Source: Trissonchulus latispiculum (lineage: Eukaryota > Nematoda > Enoplea > Enoplida > Ironidae). From it: a DNA stretch of 64,000 bases. Both the position numbers and the translations under genes were made by a program. The stretch lies in the NCBI GenBank assembly GCA_030248195.1, contig JASAND010006694.1, forward strand, positions 62,001 through 126,000, read 5' to 3'. This document shows, one piece after another, positions 34,957 to 46,866 of this stretch (position 1 is its first letter; the number at the start of each line of letters is the position of its first letter). The notes beneath the pieces were generated by a model that was not told the DNA's origin, searched no databases, and was given only the letters and a program-made list of their open reading frames with translations.

Positions 34957-35142
34957 CCCTTCTTTAGAAAAAGAGGTTGTATTGGTAATTTCAGATAGCA
35001 CAAAATCATTCAAAACATCTATTTGCGACAATGATTTGAGCAAAATGGCGACTAGTTGCATTTCTGGTAGGACTGCAATACTTCGTTCGGCTGCAGAAAT
35101 GTCTGAAATATTCCAAACATTGATGTCAAGAGCAAATCTTAG
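34957..35142 (-). CDS. HERC2: HERC2 exon w9 (3' splice site uncertain)
   Basis: The ISAAERSIAVLPEMQLV stretch and the helix after it fit the vertebrate segment following LSALLPCAVSG. The GTGAGT donor is strong and in phase 0. The acceptor is not clear: the position given (after ATAAAG) preserves phase, but other AGs at about 35,095 and 35,155 are possible and break it. Confidence 0.6.
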
Positions 35143-35272
35143 CTTTATGTACAGAAATTTCACTTCAAACGTTTTGTGAATGCAATCGTTTTAAAAGAAT
35201 AATAATAAACAATATATGATGTAATTCAGAGTTCACAACAACCCTGAAATAATAAAAAAGTCATGTATATAC

Positions 35273-35566
35273 CACCGAATCCAGCTCACTTTTAAGCAAC
35301 AGCTGAGAAATGAAGATCAATCTGTCCTCTTTAGAAGGGTAGAGAATTCCCACACTGAGCTCAAACAGTTCCAGCACAAGATGTTTAAACGGGATGACAG
35401 CTGAATCTCTTGACAGAATAATTCGATTGAAAATATTCTTCAGCTGATCCCAGACATTCATGGAAGAGAGGGAGCTGGGATTGTCACCACCAGATAACTT
35501 TTTGGTGCTCTCAAACTGTTTCATAAAGTTGATCTTAAATTCTCTGCTGGCGGTGAGACGAACAAC
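35273..35566 (-). CDS. HERC2: HERC2 exon w8
   Basis: Ninety-eight codons in phase 0. VWDQLKNIFNRIIL and GILYPSKEDRLIFISQLLL align with the vertebrate LLNSLKQTVVTLA and SVLLPTAEERARALSALLP segments. The acceptor follows TTTTCAG and the donor is GTATAT. A low-complexity insert (KLSGGDNPSSLSS) is specific to this gene. Confidence 0.85.
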
Positions 35567-36038
35567 CTGAAAATAACAAATATAAAGCAAACCGTACTAA
35601 AATTAACTGATCAGTGGACAGCAAAACAAAGGTAAAAGTACAATAGAAGGTTTACGATAACTCATCTAGGTGAGTACACAGTTAGTGTGAGCAGCACCCA
35701 ACACATAGCTGTGACATTGTTCTCTAAACATGACATATCCTTTGCACGCTAACCGTTAACCACCTCCACCCGTACCAATTGGTACCCATTCAAAACAAAA
35801 GGGAGAGAGGGCCTCCCAATGCCGGATCACGTATAACTGGTGTCTCCAGCGGAACACCGGAGCAGCTAGGCAGGTCCGAAAGGGGAAGTCACAGTACCCT
35901 GCTGCTTTTTACCTCTGATCTTGGAAGTCCTGAGTAGTGGGTCCGAGCGCTATAAAGCTCACCCGGAGGTGGTAACAGTTCGGCTGGCTAGAGCTACTCA
36001 GGGCGAGGAGGCGGTCAGGCCCCTTTAGGCTGTCATGT

Positions 36039-36330
36039 GTGGACATGCTCTGGCTGTCAGCTTACCTGACCCCCAGCTATGGGCAAATAGCAACCTCCAG
36101 GAATGCCGACCCTGGTTGTATCCCAGCCAGAAACTGCTCTATGAATGAACACGTCAAATCATCTTCAGACCCCGCCACTCGGGTCTCCCCCCAGCCGGAC
36201 GCCGATCGTGGAAACCTGGGGCTGAGGGGACAAACCAACCGGGTTTCGGCACGTCCCACCGCTGTACAAGTGAAACTATCTTCCAAAATTAACATTGCCT
36301 CTTGGAATGTCCGTTCATTGCGATCCCTGG
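36039..36330 (+). CDS. LINE open reading frame, part before the nested element
   Basis: About 97 codons ending at the conserved NIASWNVRSL motif, the start of the exonuclease-endonuclease-phosphatase fold with its catalytic Asn. The frame is cut by the nested element and resumes at about 37,428. The true start is not certain; this is the first ATG in frame after the GC-rich leader. Confidence 0.75.
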
Positions 36331-37427
36331 CTGTGTTTTTTTTTGCGAAAAAAACTGCGAAATTCCGCACTTTTTTTGAAAATTCCGCAACTTTTTTCGG
36401 AGCTCTGCGTAAAGTTCCGCAAAAAATTTTAGCCTCGAGTAGAAATTTTCAGCTATTTCTGATAATAAATCCACGTGTTTCCGGTACTTTTTGCAGAAAA
36501 TTTCAAAAAATCTTCGCGCCTTCGGCGCGTATTTTCGTATTGTAGACACCTTTCAGTCTTATGACAGGACTCTTGTCCGAGATATGTAGAATACTTTGTA
36601 GTGAAAGCTTATCCAATAAAATTCTTTTCGCATAAACTAATTTTCTAAAATACCTGAAGAAGTACGCGCGTATACATACTAACCACTCTGAAGTATGCAT
36701 TTGTTTAACAAAGTCGTGGATATACGTACTTACATATATACGTACTCGTACATAACCTGTTTAGACACCAAACTGCACAAGAATAACCCGAAATCTTTGC
36801 TAAATCGCTCGAAAAAATAGATTTTCAAGCTTGAATTTTCCGGTAACATCTAGCTTTTGCTTGAGGCTGTCACCCCCAGCCTTTTTAAAATCGTGCTTTT
36901 TATTTTGGCGTTGTGCTTCATTATGATTGCTCTGTTCTTTCTATTTTTACTATTTTTCTGAAATCTTTCAATCTGCTTTTAATTTTAAAATGTTGTATAT
37001 AAATGTTCCCAAACCAAATTTTATACTAATTTTTCCCTGTGGCAGCTTTGGTTTTTCTGGCTGCCGAAATCAAAATTTTGACTGTTTCTATTAAGGATTT
37101 TTTTACGGTTTTACAAAATTTTCTCAGCTTCTGGGGGCTCCGCACCCCAGACCCCCCGCATTTTCACCTGTAACTTTATATTCTTGTCAAAAACATACGT
37201 ATATACATACACATGCTTCGACTTTGGAAAAATAGTTGTATATAACTTGGTTATACTGTTCGTTAAGTGTTAAAAATGCGTTCAAATACAACATAATCAA
37301 TAAAATTCATTAGTTATCATTGCAAAACTAAAAAATATGAATTTCGCAATTTTTTGCGAAGTTCCGCAAAAAATTTTGGAGGACTGCGTAAAAGTTCGCA
37401 AAAAGTTTCGACGAAAAAAAAACACAG
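36331..37427. mobile_element. 1.1-kb inverted-repeat element with 8-bp target duplication
   Basis: Bounded by CTGTGTTTTTTTTT on the left and AAAAAAAAACACAG on the right, with related subterminal AAATTCCGCA-type repeats. It is flanked by ATCCCTGG on both sides (36,323-36,330 and 37,428-37,435). An 8-bp duplication is the hallmark of hAT-superfamily transposition. No transposase is present. The insertion lies inside the LINE endonuclease. Confidence 0.9.
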
Positions 37428-40338
37428 ATCCCTGGGTGCCCAAGAGCTCCTTGCAACATCTCTAAGCGAGAGAGATGTCTATATAGCTTGCCTCTCGGAA
37501 ACACGTATACCCGACTCCGGAAGCTCAACCCTCTTCACTCCAATAGTACCTGGAAGCCAGCCCAAACATCCAAAATACAAACTCTTCTACAGCGGTCCTG
37601 TAGACGGAAGCGGTCAACATGGTGTAGGAATTGCTATCAGCTCGCGCATAGAGCATGCCTTACTGGAGTTCACACCAGTCTCAGCTAGGATTGCTACCGC
37701 TAGGATAGCAACAACACCTTTTCCTACTTCAATCATTAGCTGCTACTCCCCTACAAACGCAGCGGACGACCAAAGTAAAGACGACTTTTATCAGTTGCTA
37801 AGTGATACTATCAACGAAACTCCCAAAAGCGACTTTTTGCTGATGATGGGTGATCTCAACGCAACCGTCGGTCCCAGATTTCCATGTGAATCATGCATTG
37901 GTGATCACTCTATTGGAATAAGAAATGACAATGGGGACCGTTTTATCTCGCTTCTCTGCCACCACCGGCTGTTTGCTGTGAACACGGCGTTTCGACACAA
38001 GCGTCGCCATCTGGAAACGTGGGCATCTAACGATGGCTCAACGAGGAAACAAATCGATTTCGTTTGCCTAAGTCAGCGGTGGAAGTCGTCTGCTCTAGGC
38101 TGTCGTACATTTTGGGGGACCTCTCTACAGACTGACCATGGTATCCTAGTTTGCACTTTACAACTCCGTTTGTGCAAAAAGAAACCCCACCGTGCCTGCC
38201 CACGTTACGCCACAGAGAAGCTAAGAGATCCACAAGTAGTGAATCAGTTTCAAGTGGAGCTTTCCAACAGATTTCAGGTACTATCAGACCTGGATAACGT
38301 CGAAAACCTATGGTCAACCACCAAAGCGATTATCCAGGAAACTGCATCTCAGTGCCTGACTGCTACAACGAGACGACGAAACGACTGGATCTCACCGGAC
38401 ACCATGAATCTGGTTCAGCAGCGCCGGCGTACAACCTTGTCTGCCCAGCGCAGGGAACTTTCAGCTAGAATAGCTGAGAGCATGGCCAAAGACAAGAATG
38501 CATACTGGCTGAAACAGGTAGAGGTTATGAACAACGCCACGCGTCACGGAGACTCCGGAAAACTGTTCAAAACTCTACGACAAGTCTCTGGAAAAAGGCC
38601 CGTCACCAGCGAAATAATCCGAGAAGCAGATGGAACTGTTATCCGCAGCCTTCAAAGGCGAAACCAGCGCTGGTCGGAACACTTCCAGGCTCTCCTGAAC
38701 CGCCCCAGTCCCATCCAGCCGCTGTTTGATCTGCCTTTCGATGGCGTTTTGGACATCTCAACAGATGTGCCCACCGAAAGCGAGGTCGGCAAGGCCATCA
38801 AAGCGATGAAGTCGTCTAGTGCTCCCGGTGAGGATGGCCTGAATGCTAGTATTTTGAAAGCTGGAGGTCCAGCCCTTTGCCGTCAGCTGACCGGACTCGT
38901 CCAAAAAATATGGGAATCCGAAGAATTCCCTGCTGACTGGAAGAAATCCGTGTTGGTGCCTCTATTTAAGAAAGGAAACAAATCGGAATGCAAAAACTAC
39001 AGGGGCATCTCCCTTTTAGATGTCTCCTATAAGATCGTCGAGGCCATAATCTTAGGGCGGCTTCGCAGTGCGATAGACAGCTGTCACCGCGAAAACCAAG
39101 GAGGATTTCGACCGGGCCGCAGCACTGTGGACCAAATCTTTGCCTTGCGGCAAATCATGGAGACGAGATACGAGTATAGGCAGCCGACGCTTATAGCATT
39201 TGTTGACTTCAAAGCGGCCTTTGACTCCATCGATCGCCCACGTATGTATGAAATCCTATCTTACTGTGGGCTGCCAGACAAGATTGTGTCATTAATAAGA
39301 CGTATGTATGATCAAAGCCTAAGTGCCGTCCGCATTGGTACAAACTTGACTGATTTCTTTCCCGTTAATACTGGAGTGAAACAAGGCGCCCTTCTGTCCC
39401 CCCTGTTATTTAACATCGTTCTGGACGTTGTTCTTCGGAAGGCTCTTGAGGGATCCCCAGGGATCAGAATTGATGGGGATGAACGACTGACAGATCTGGA
39501 CTATGCTGACGATATTGCTTTACTGGCAGAAACCAGCGCGGATCTGAACCAGATGATCGACAGGCTGGAAAACTATGCCTCTGCAGTCGGTCTACTGATC
39601 AGTGCAGAAAAAACAAAGGTAGTGAAGTGTTGCTCTGCGGACCCAGCGCCGATCCTTTTGCGAGGCCAACCACTGGAGTGTGTTGACCAATTTTCTTATC
39701 TCGGCAGCCTTGTTGCAGCTGACGGCAACCCCACTCAAGAAATAAGATCGAGAATTGCCAAAGCCGAAGATGCCTTCAACAAACTACAGGACTGTCTCTG
39801 GAAAGACCGAAAAGTCAGTCTGCGTACAAAGATTAAAGTTTACTTTGCAGCCATTCGTCCTGTATTGCTTTATGCTTGCGAGACCTGGCCGGTTAAGGTA
39901 AATGATCTTAACAGACTGCAAGCCTTTGAATTCTACTGCTGGCGCCGCATGCTTGGAGTGTCTTACCATGACCGAATTTCCAACCATGAAATTACCGAAC
40001 GCATCAATCCTTCGTCGCTATGCAGGTCAGAATTGCTAAGACGCAGGCTGCGTTATTTTGGCCACGTCCTACGTCGTCATCCATCATTTCCTGCTAGACG
40101 AGCATTGATGGCAGAGCCCCTGCCCCAGTGGAAGCGCCCCCGCGGCGGCGTTCGTACTACGTGGCAAAGGACAGTACAAAAAGATCTCTCCAGTCTCAGA
40201 CTTCACCACATATATCGATCTTGGTCAAAGGACTGGAAGAATATCCTAGCCGACATCGCCAGCGATAGACAACAATGGACGGCAATGGCCGATTCACTCG
40301 TCAGAGCAGCGGAGGATCCCACAGCGGCCTCCAATTAA
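37428..40338 (+). CDS. LINE endonuclease-reverse transcriptase, main part
   Basis: About 970 codons to TAA at 40,336-40,338. The endonuclease continues with CLSETRIPD, MMGDLNATVG and LQTDHGILV, giving the Glu, Asp/Asn and His expected for an APE nuclease. Reverse transcriptase motifs are GEDGLNASIL, GGFRPGRSTVDQ, FVDFKAAFDSID, GVKQGALLSPLLFN and the catalytic YADD. The C-terminal region has LLYACETWPVK and LRYFGHVLRRHP, common in endonuclease-RT LINEs. No internal stop, so apart from the nested element this copy looks young. Confidence 0.93.
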
Positions 40339-40599
40339 GCAAGTAAGCAAAACAAAAGGCACGCTCACTCAAAGCATGTTTTGCGTATTAATTCTCGAAA
40401 ACGTCCGAAGGTAGTGTATGTACGTATTTTGTGATAATTTTTAACTTTAAAACAGTAGCATAGTTGGCGAACTTTTTAATTTCCTCAAAATGCGGCCAAA
40501 TTCGCGGAATTGTGGTAAGCCGTTGGTGTTCAGAGGTTGTACAACACTGATAATACCTACAGTATGCGACAAAATACATTCAATGTCACCGCATTTTAC

Positions 40600-40833
40600 C
40601 TGCATTTTTAGCAGTCGCAGATAATAGATAATTCCTTTTTCATCTAGCTCTGATGAGGCGGGCTCGGAGCCGGCAGTTTTCGTTGACGTAGAACTACATA
40701 AAACACCGCCCAAAAGAAAGATCACTATTTCAGACAATAGAGTCAAGCATTCTAGCTGACAGGACCAATCATTAACAATCATGAAAGGAATACGATCCAA
40801 TAAAATTAGAGTTGGATCACTGTCTTGTACAGC
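40600..40833 (-). CDS. HERC2: HERC2 exon w7: region just after RLD1
   Basis: Seventy-eight codons, phase 0 at both ends, with a TTTTCAG acceptor and a CAG/GTAAAA donor. RIPFMIVNDWSCQLE and then KGIIYYLRLLKMQ align with the vertebrate LRVPFVVDICSMTFEQ and VAVATLNLLRLQL segments, which follow RLD1 directly. No RCC1-like repeat signature (for example VYSWG...GRLGHG) is present here or nearby. The following intron carries the LINE at 35,751-40,358. Confidence 0.82.
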
Positions 40834-41025
40834 CTGAAAATTATTACGTATAAATAATAGGTACGTTCTATGAAAATTATTAAAATACCAGAAATACCAA
40901 TTAATTGATGGTAAACCAAGGCACAGTACATATAAAACAGTCTCGAGTGAAAAATCACTGCTTATCAATTTATGTATACAGGTGGATACAGAAAAAAGGG
41001 AAAGAAAGCAAGAAATGCTGCAAAC

Positions 41026-41181
41026 CTGTTCGCAGTATAAAGCAACTATCTCCAAGTATCCAGCAACAAAGTAGCAAAAATGGCAAATATCAATCAGGTT
41101 GCTGCTGTCAGTACCTGTCAGGGCACCGGGTGAACTGACCAGAGGAAAAGTATGGTTCAAATCTGAGATTAAACCAGCTAT
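41026..41181 (-). CDS. HERC2: HERC2 exon w6: last exon before the missing RLD1
   Basis: Fifty-two codons in phase 0 at both ends. The helix NLIDICHFCYFVAGYLEIV corresponds to the vertebrate LRQTAVVVMAHLDRLA helix just upstream of the first RCC1-like domain. The acceptor follows ATTTTAG and the donor is GTTTGC. The next coding exon begins only 192 bp further on and already encodes post-RLD1 sequence. Confidence 0.78.
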
Positions 41182-41439
41182 CTAAAATAGACATCAGGTT
41201 CTTGCAAAGACAATCAACTAAAATAGTTTTAAACTTTAAAAACAATATTTATAATACTTAGACTACACAGCGCATTCTTCGCAATACTTTTATAACGGTC
41301 AGGCATGCTAATGATTTCAAGAGCCATCTGAATACACCGTAATAGCAAGAGTATATTATGTATTATATGCTCTTGGTAATAGCAAAAGTTCATAACTACG
41401 CTTGTCACACTCTTAGTTATTATGTACTCCTGGTAATAA

Positions 41440-41530
41440 GTAATGTCACAATGAAATGAATGAAGGAATGAATAAATGAATGAAGGAATGAATGAATGAA
41501 TGAAGGAATAAATGAATTAGGCAATGAATA
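41440..41530. repeat. (GAAT)n microsatellite
   Basis: Imperfect AATGAATGAAGG repeats in the intron upstream of w6. Confidence 0.85.
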
Positions 41531-41947
41531 GTGTGAACCCCGCTCCTACGCACTGATGTCCTGTTCATGGAGGCGTGGAGGAAAACCACCTGCAGTGGTT
41601 GTGCCTTTTGTTGTCCCGCCCAGTACGTACATACGTACGAATATCTTCTTCAGGACAAACAAGAGAATATTGTGAAAAATATATCCATTAGTATAAGATA
41701 ACCACGTGCGTTAGTGCTGGAGTGCCTGATTGTTACTTGACTGTTACCTAAGAAACTGTTAAATATTGACAAGTGAAGAGCAATGAAAAACAAAAAACAC
41801 GCATAAAACAAAATGCCGCTTTCTAAGCTTCCTGCTTATGACTTATCGTGGATCAGCAGAGCCAAAAAGTACTTCCTGAATACCCCAAATTTGATGCTGT
41901 TTAAATTCCTAACTTAATCTAAGGGTTATCGAATTAACTCAATTTAC

Positions 41948-42067
41948 CTTATCATTGCCGTGAGATGTGTGCCACTGAAGAAGGCTGCGAAATCGTTGCA
42001 GCACTTTGCCATAGGATACGCATACTATAACTGAGTCTGGTGATTTACCGCTATGCACTAAGTTCAT
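41948..42067 (-). CDS. HERC2: HERC2 exon w5
   Basis: Forty codons in phase 0 at both ends. GKVLQRFRSLLQ matches the vertebrate LLPLLQRFQSIICR segment that lies shortly before RLD1. The acceptor follows TTTTTAG and the donor is GTAAAT. Confidence 0.82.
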
Positions 42068-43357
42068 CTAAAAATAATATGCATAGACAACACAGGTTTT
42101 AGTAGAGTACAAAATGAAAACAATGTGACTGCAGACAGGCTCTCTATTGTCAGTTCACGATCCGTGCTATAAAACCTATTTGGCCATAGGACACCCCTCC
42201 CACGGAAATTGCGTCTTCACTTCAAACAAATTCGCGAGCTCTGTTTGCTTTCTAAAGCTGGAAACAGACACAAATTCAGCAGTGGCTGTGGTTTCTGGCT
42301 ATATGGCATAAGCACAGAGCGACTCACCAGACGTAAATGCTGACTGGGTGTACTCATTTCCAGAGGAGTCACTAATTCAATTAGCTACACAGTTGTGGGG
42401 CAGAGTGGACCGTCCGTCAGTGCAGAATATGGCTCGTGAGCTGATAACAGAGAGCCCAGCTATCACCATTTTGGGGCCAATTGCATAAAAGTCTACTAGT
42501 TGCGGATTCCGCAACTAGTAGATGCTAGTCTGCGGATTCCGCAATTCGAGTGTTGCATAAAGTGCTAGTGCGGATTCCGCAACTCGCAATACTAGTGCGA
42601 GTCGAGAGGCCCACTAGTTGCTAGTTGCTTAGAACACTAGCAGCAAGTTTTTGTTGCATAAAATCTACTAGTGCTGGTACTAGTAGTAAACTAGTGCAAG
42701 TAAATTCGTCTAGTCTTCGATCACTAGACGATTTGCTTTTAGACAATTTTATACTTGATTTTTTACACTAACATATTACACATACCTGCACCTCCTCAGT
42801 AGTTTTTTCAGTTATTAGTCATTTTGTATACCTTCTATAAACATTTTAATTTTATAATTATTATATCTATATTTATATTATATATATTTATTATAATTAT
42901 AAACCTTTTATAATTTGAATTTAGATAATCCTAACCTAATCCGAATCCTAGCTCCTAAGTATTTGCACAACGATTAAATATTTGAATATTTAATAAATAT
43001 TTTAGTTGATTTTGGGAACATAAGGCATAGCAGCGATAAAATTTCAAAGTTGTTTTGCAGTTATGTCTTGTTAAGGTAGTCTTCTGGAGTCGCAGCAGAA
43101 TCAAAGTTTTCTATTCGGCTGTCAAAATTTTCCAAATGTTCGACTGTTTAGACTAAGCATTGCTTTCCAAGTTTCAGCGTAAGAAATTAAAAAGAAAGTT
43201 AGGGCAAAACTCTAGTCCCCCCCTTACGCGAGTTAGGCTTTAGTTTAGCATTTGGCCTTGTGGAGAATGGTTTACAGGCTAAAATAAGTATATACTGGAA
43301 AAGGATGTGGTGAGATGCGGAACACGAGAGGTGTTTTTCAAGATTGTTCACATTTGC

Positions 43358-44364
43358 ATAAGGTGGCGGTATCCTTTTCTGCAGTGCTTTTGTGGTGATT
43401 TTTTGAAACGTTATATATAACTTTCGCAATTTTGGGAGTTGGAAAAAGCTTTATACATCGTTTTAAAGCTTATAATATGTGCATTCCCATGAGCTTACGA
43501 AACTATCAAAATTAGCAAAAAACCAGCAAGAATTTTCCGACATACTGACGTCTGATAGGCTGAATATAGACCAAGCACCTTTGAACATCGATTTCTCAAA
43601 ACTGTAGAATCGGCCGAAATTTTTTCTTGCGCCATGATATGAAGGATATGTGGGCCGAGGGATATTTTTTTAGATTTGGCTTAACACGTCACAATACACC
43701 AGAAAATCCACGTGCGGTAACACGACATTTCGCAAATTTGTAGTCAGTTTTCACACAATTGCAGATGTTTTAGCTCAAACCAAGAAACCAAGAAAAATGT
43801 CCCTCCGCAATAGTGCGAATTTTCATCCAGCCAAAGATCAGGCAAATCCATTGGGTAGCTTTTGAGAAATCGATGTTCAAAACAAAATAATAACAGTTTT
43901 GCCAAAATTTTTGGCCAAATCTCTAGATTAAAGCAACGAATCCCAGCTAATATATAGGCATTGATAAAATGGGCAATTAGACCGCGTACCGATTGAGATG
44001 AACGAAAATTGTCTGCACGATTTGGCAGCAATTTTGAAAAAACTGATTTTCTCGAAAATGGCCGTTTTTTGACCGCAAAATTCGTTTTTGGCTTATAATG
44101 ACTTAAACACTAGAACTAAAAGCAAAAAATGTTTGTTTTTGCACCCCCATTCCATCTATAACAACCAATCTTATGTATCTAGGCTATCTACTGACAGTAT
44201 AATGCCAAAAACCAAAAATTTCTTATCTTTTCACCTAAAAATGTGGGACTGGTCCCAGTATGTTAAAGTGCACCAAAATAGCATATTTTGAAAGTTTCAC
44301 CTACTTTCATAAAGAATTGAAGCCTATGGGTCCAAATTTATACAAAAGGAAACCGCCACCTTAA
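43358..44364. mobile_element. Second copy of the TTAA-type element (T2)
   Basis: Begins ATAAGGTGGCGGTATCCTTTTC and ends AAAAGGAAACCGCCACCTTAA. The termini resemble T1 with a few changes, and one flanking TTAA is mutated to ATAA. No transposase. Nested in the 3.8-kb element. Confidence 0.72.
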
Positions 44365-44730
44365 ATGACTGGCACTGGATTACTGAAATAGACAGTTGAG
44401 GGATCAGCTCCGTTTCTTTTACTGTCAACTGACCGTTTTATGGTCTTCAGGTTTTTGCCAAGACCAAACAACCTAAAAACTGGATTTTAAATTGTACATA
44501 GCCTTTTTTACCAAATTTTCAATTTTTCTAGATTTAAGCAATAGTTTCTTCAATCATTTAGACCCTTCACCACCTATCCCAATTTTGGTTAAAACGACTG
44601 CATGCACAGCTTCTCAAGTACACGGGTAATGCAAGTAAGTAAGTAAGTAAGCAAGAGTAAGTAAGTAATGCGGTAAGTACCTATGCCAAAAGCTCTTGTT
44701 GAAAAATTTTCATATCTTCATTAGTATTAT

Positions 44731-45153
44731 CAAGAGTACATAATACATAAGAGTATGACAAGCGTCATGCTCTATGTATTATCAGCTCGCTACATCCTCT
44801 GCACGCTATCGGCTAACCCCCCCCATAAATCAGACCCCCCTTGACCCCGCCCCTATACATGTACGGCGTCCAAACGGGGGGTCGGGGTCTATGTTAGTAT
44901 ACTTACATGTTAAACTTGACGGGGCCCCAATTTGTGTATGGGGTTTAAGCTCGTATGATTTACACATCTGTGTACAAAATATACAAGCACGAGCCCGACC
45001 CCCCGTTTGGACGCCGTACATGTATAGGGGCGGGGTGAGGGGGGTCTGATTTATGGGGGGGGGGGGGTCAGCCGATAGCGCGCATCGGATGTAGCGAGCT
45101 CATAATACATAGAGTATGCCAGCTGTCATACTCTTATGTATTATGTACTCTTG
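44731..45153. mobile_element. Palindromic element with 7-bp target duplication
   Basis: Almost wholly a palindrome: arms of about 160 bp (CAAGAGTACATAATACATAA... and its mirror ending TTATGTACTCTTG) around a loop of about 100 bp. It is flanked by GTATTAT on both sides (44,724-44,730 and 45,154-45,160). Each arm carries a poly(C)/poly(G) stretch. A decayed copy lies at about 53,757-54,075, and shared end motifs occur at 10,590-10,926. Confidence 0.85.
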
Positions 45154-46658
45154 GTATTATGCTGGTGCTGTTGTTGCTGTTATAAGGTGCTGTTTCGGAT
45201 TCGCGTATTGTTGGCTTTAAAAGTTCATTTGCTGATGAAATTCATTCAAACTTGCTGGCTACCATAACATGTATAATTTAAGCCTGAGAAATGTTTCAAA
45301 AGATTCGTGGCGAAAAAATTTGAGTTTTTGAAAAATTAGTTTTAATCTGCTAGAATTTTAAAGCTCAGGATTCTTTAAAGTTCAAATTGTCTTGGTTCAA
45401 TCAGTTCAATTTGATTCAATTCAATTCAATTCAATTCAGTTCAAGTTCAATCAATTGATTAGAAATAATTCCTGTCTGTTCCATTTCTGTATAATACAGT
45501 TGCGGTTACTTTAAAGCGAGGATATGTACAGTTTACAATTTGGGAAAGATAGTTAAATTGCGTCTTTAGGCAGGAATAGTTAAAGAAATCTAAACTTACA
45601 TTTTTCTCAAAACATTGATCCTGTTTGTTCAGCGAACAATTTAAGAAAAATATAGCGATCATGAAGACGTTTCTTTTGAATGAACGGGAATTAATTAAAA
45701 TCAAAGCATGCACTAACATACTTTAGCTTTCCCTCTACTTCGAGAAGTCCATGTTCAAAGATTGCTTTCGTGTCCAAGTCGAACAATTAAATTGAGACTG
45801 CCAAATCAATAATATAAAAATTATTACTTGAACTCCAAGAATTGAGCACATAAATTACAGTCTCTCAAAATTTGTTGCAAATACCCGAACCAACACCTTA
45901 AGCAATTCAAATTTAAATAAGTTGAAAAGTTAGTTTAACCTTAAGCATCTTCACAAACTATTGTTTGCCGTCCACTACAAATCACTCGCCCGGCCAATGG
46001 TAAAAATGGGAGGGATCTCTCATTCTTGCTTTTAATAACATGAAACCTGTGTAGCGTCAAGATGGTTCAATTCTTCCAACTTAAAAACTGAACGTAAATA
46101 AAAGTAATGGCAAGAAATTTGAAGTAAACAAAACAGCTACTAGCAAACTTGCAGCTGCAACTAGTAGACTTTTGCTAGTAGTAAACTTGCAAATCCGCAC
46201 AGAATCGTCTAGTCGCTGCAAAATTTTTATGCAACACTTGAAGTCCGCACTAGTAACTAGTATACTAGTACTCGCAAATCCGCACTAGTAGATCCGCAAA
46301 GTTTTATGCAATTGGCCCTTGGTCGTGTAAAGTAGAAGACAAAGCTTGCACATATTTAGCGTTTATGTTCAAGGGCTAGTAAACTTTCAGAAAATACAAC
46401 GGCTACTTTGCCTACATTCTGAAGAGAAGTTTCAGCTGATCACTACAGGCGGTGGAAATGCCCTCGAAGGAAAACAAATGCGGTAAAACTAGAAATGCAC
46501 GTATACCAATTCAGAGCTCCACAATTTGCTTTTTTGACGCAACACTACTTTCCACCAAATCCAGCAACCTTAGTATGACGTCAAAAAGTAAACATTGTGA
46601 ATCCAGGCAGCAACGGGAGTCCTAAACCACCGCCAGGTTAACATTTAATATAATATAC

Positions 46659-46866
46659 CTGCGATTTATGCACTTGCAACAGTTGCAGAACTGCGCGCAG
46701 GAGAGAACACATAGATCCTCTCTGAAGGGTCAATTCCATGTAAAGACATAAAATAAGGTGAAGATCAGTGATAGGAATAATGGTGGATGAAGGGGAAGAT
46801 AGTTGACCAGAAATAGATGAGCTTTCGTCCCCGGTTGACGCTGAGCCCGTGACAGGACAGAGTTCC
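46659..46866 (-). CDS. HERC2: HERC2 exon w4
   Basis: A Ser/Thr-rich linker is followed by DLHLILCLYMELTLQRG and SLLRAVLQLLQ, which correspond to the vertebrate DQHLALAILLELAVQRG and ML SAILLLLQLW helices. The acceptor follows TTACAG and the donor is GTATAT. The intron that follows holds the 3.8-kb element at 42,474-46,318. Confidence 0.88.

Larger units (their letters stand above)
35751..40358 (+). mobile_element. APE-type LINE, nearly full length, split by a nested element
   Basis: Non-LTR retrotransposon with a 5' leader, endonuclease and reverse transcriptase. GCACGCT on both sides (35,744-35,750 and 40,359-40,365) is a candidate 7-bp target duplication. Its 3' end is short AAGCAAGTAAGC-type repeats. 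It lies antisense in the HERC2 intron between w7 and w8. A 1,097-bp element with its own duplication splits its endonuclease. The exact clade (RTE-like or similar) is not decided. Confidence 0.9.
42474..46318. mobile_element. 3.8-kb element with GGGCCAATTGCATAAAA termini
   Basis: The left end GGGCCAATTGCATAAAA is mirrored by TTTTATGCAATTGGCCC at the right. About 250 bp inside each end are dense ACTAGT, TCTACTAGT and GTTGCATAAA motifs plus GCGGATTCCGC palindromes. Such subterminal motif clusters are typical transposase-binding regions. No transposase frame was found. A TTAA-flanked element and a fold-back element are nested inside, accounting for about 1.4 kb. It lies in the HERC2 intron between w4 and w5. 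Confidence 0.72.
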
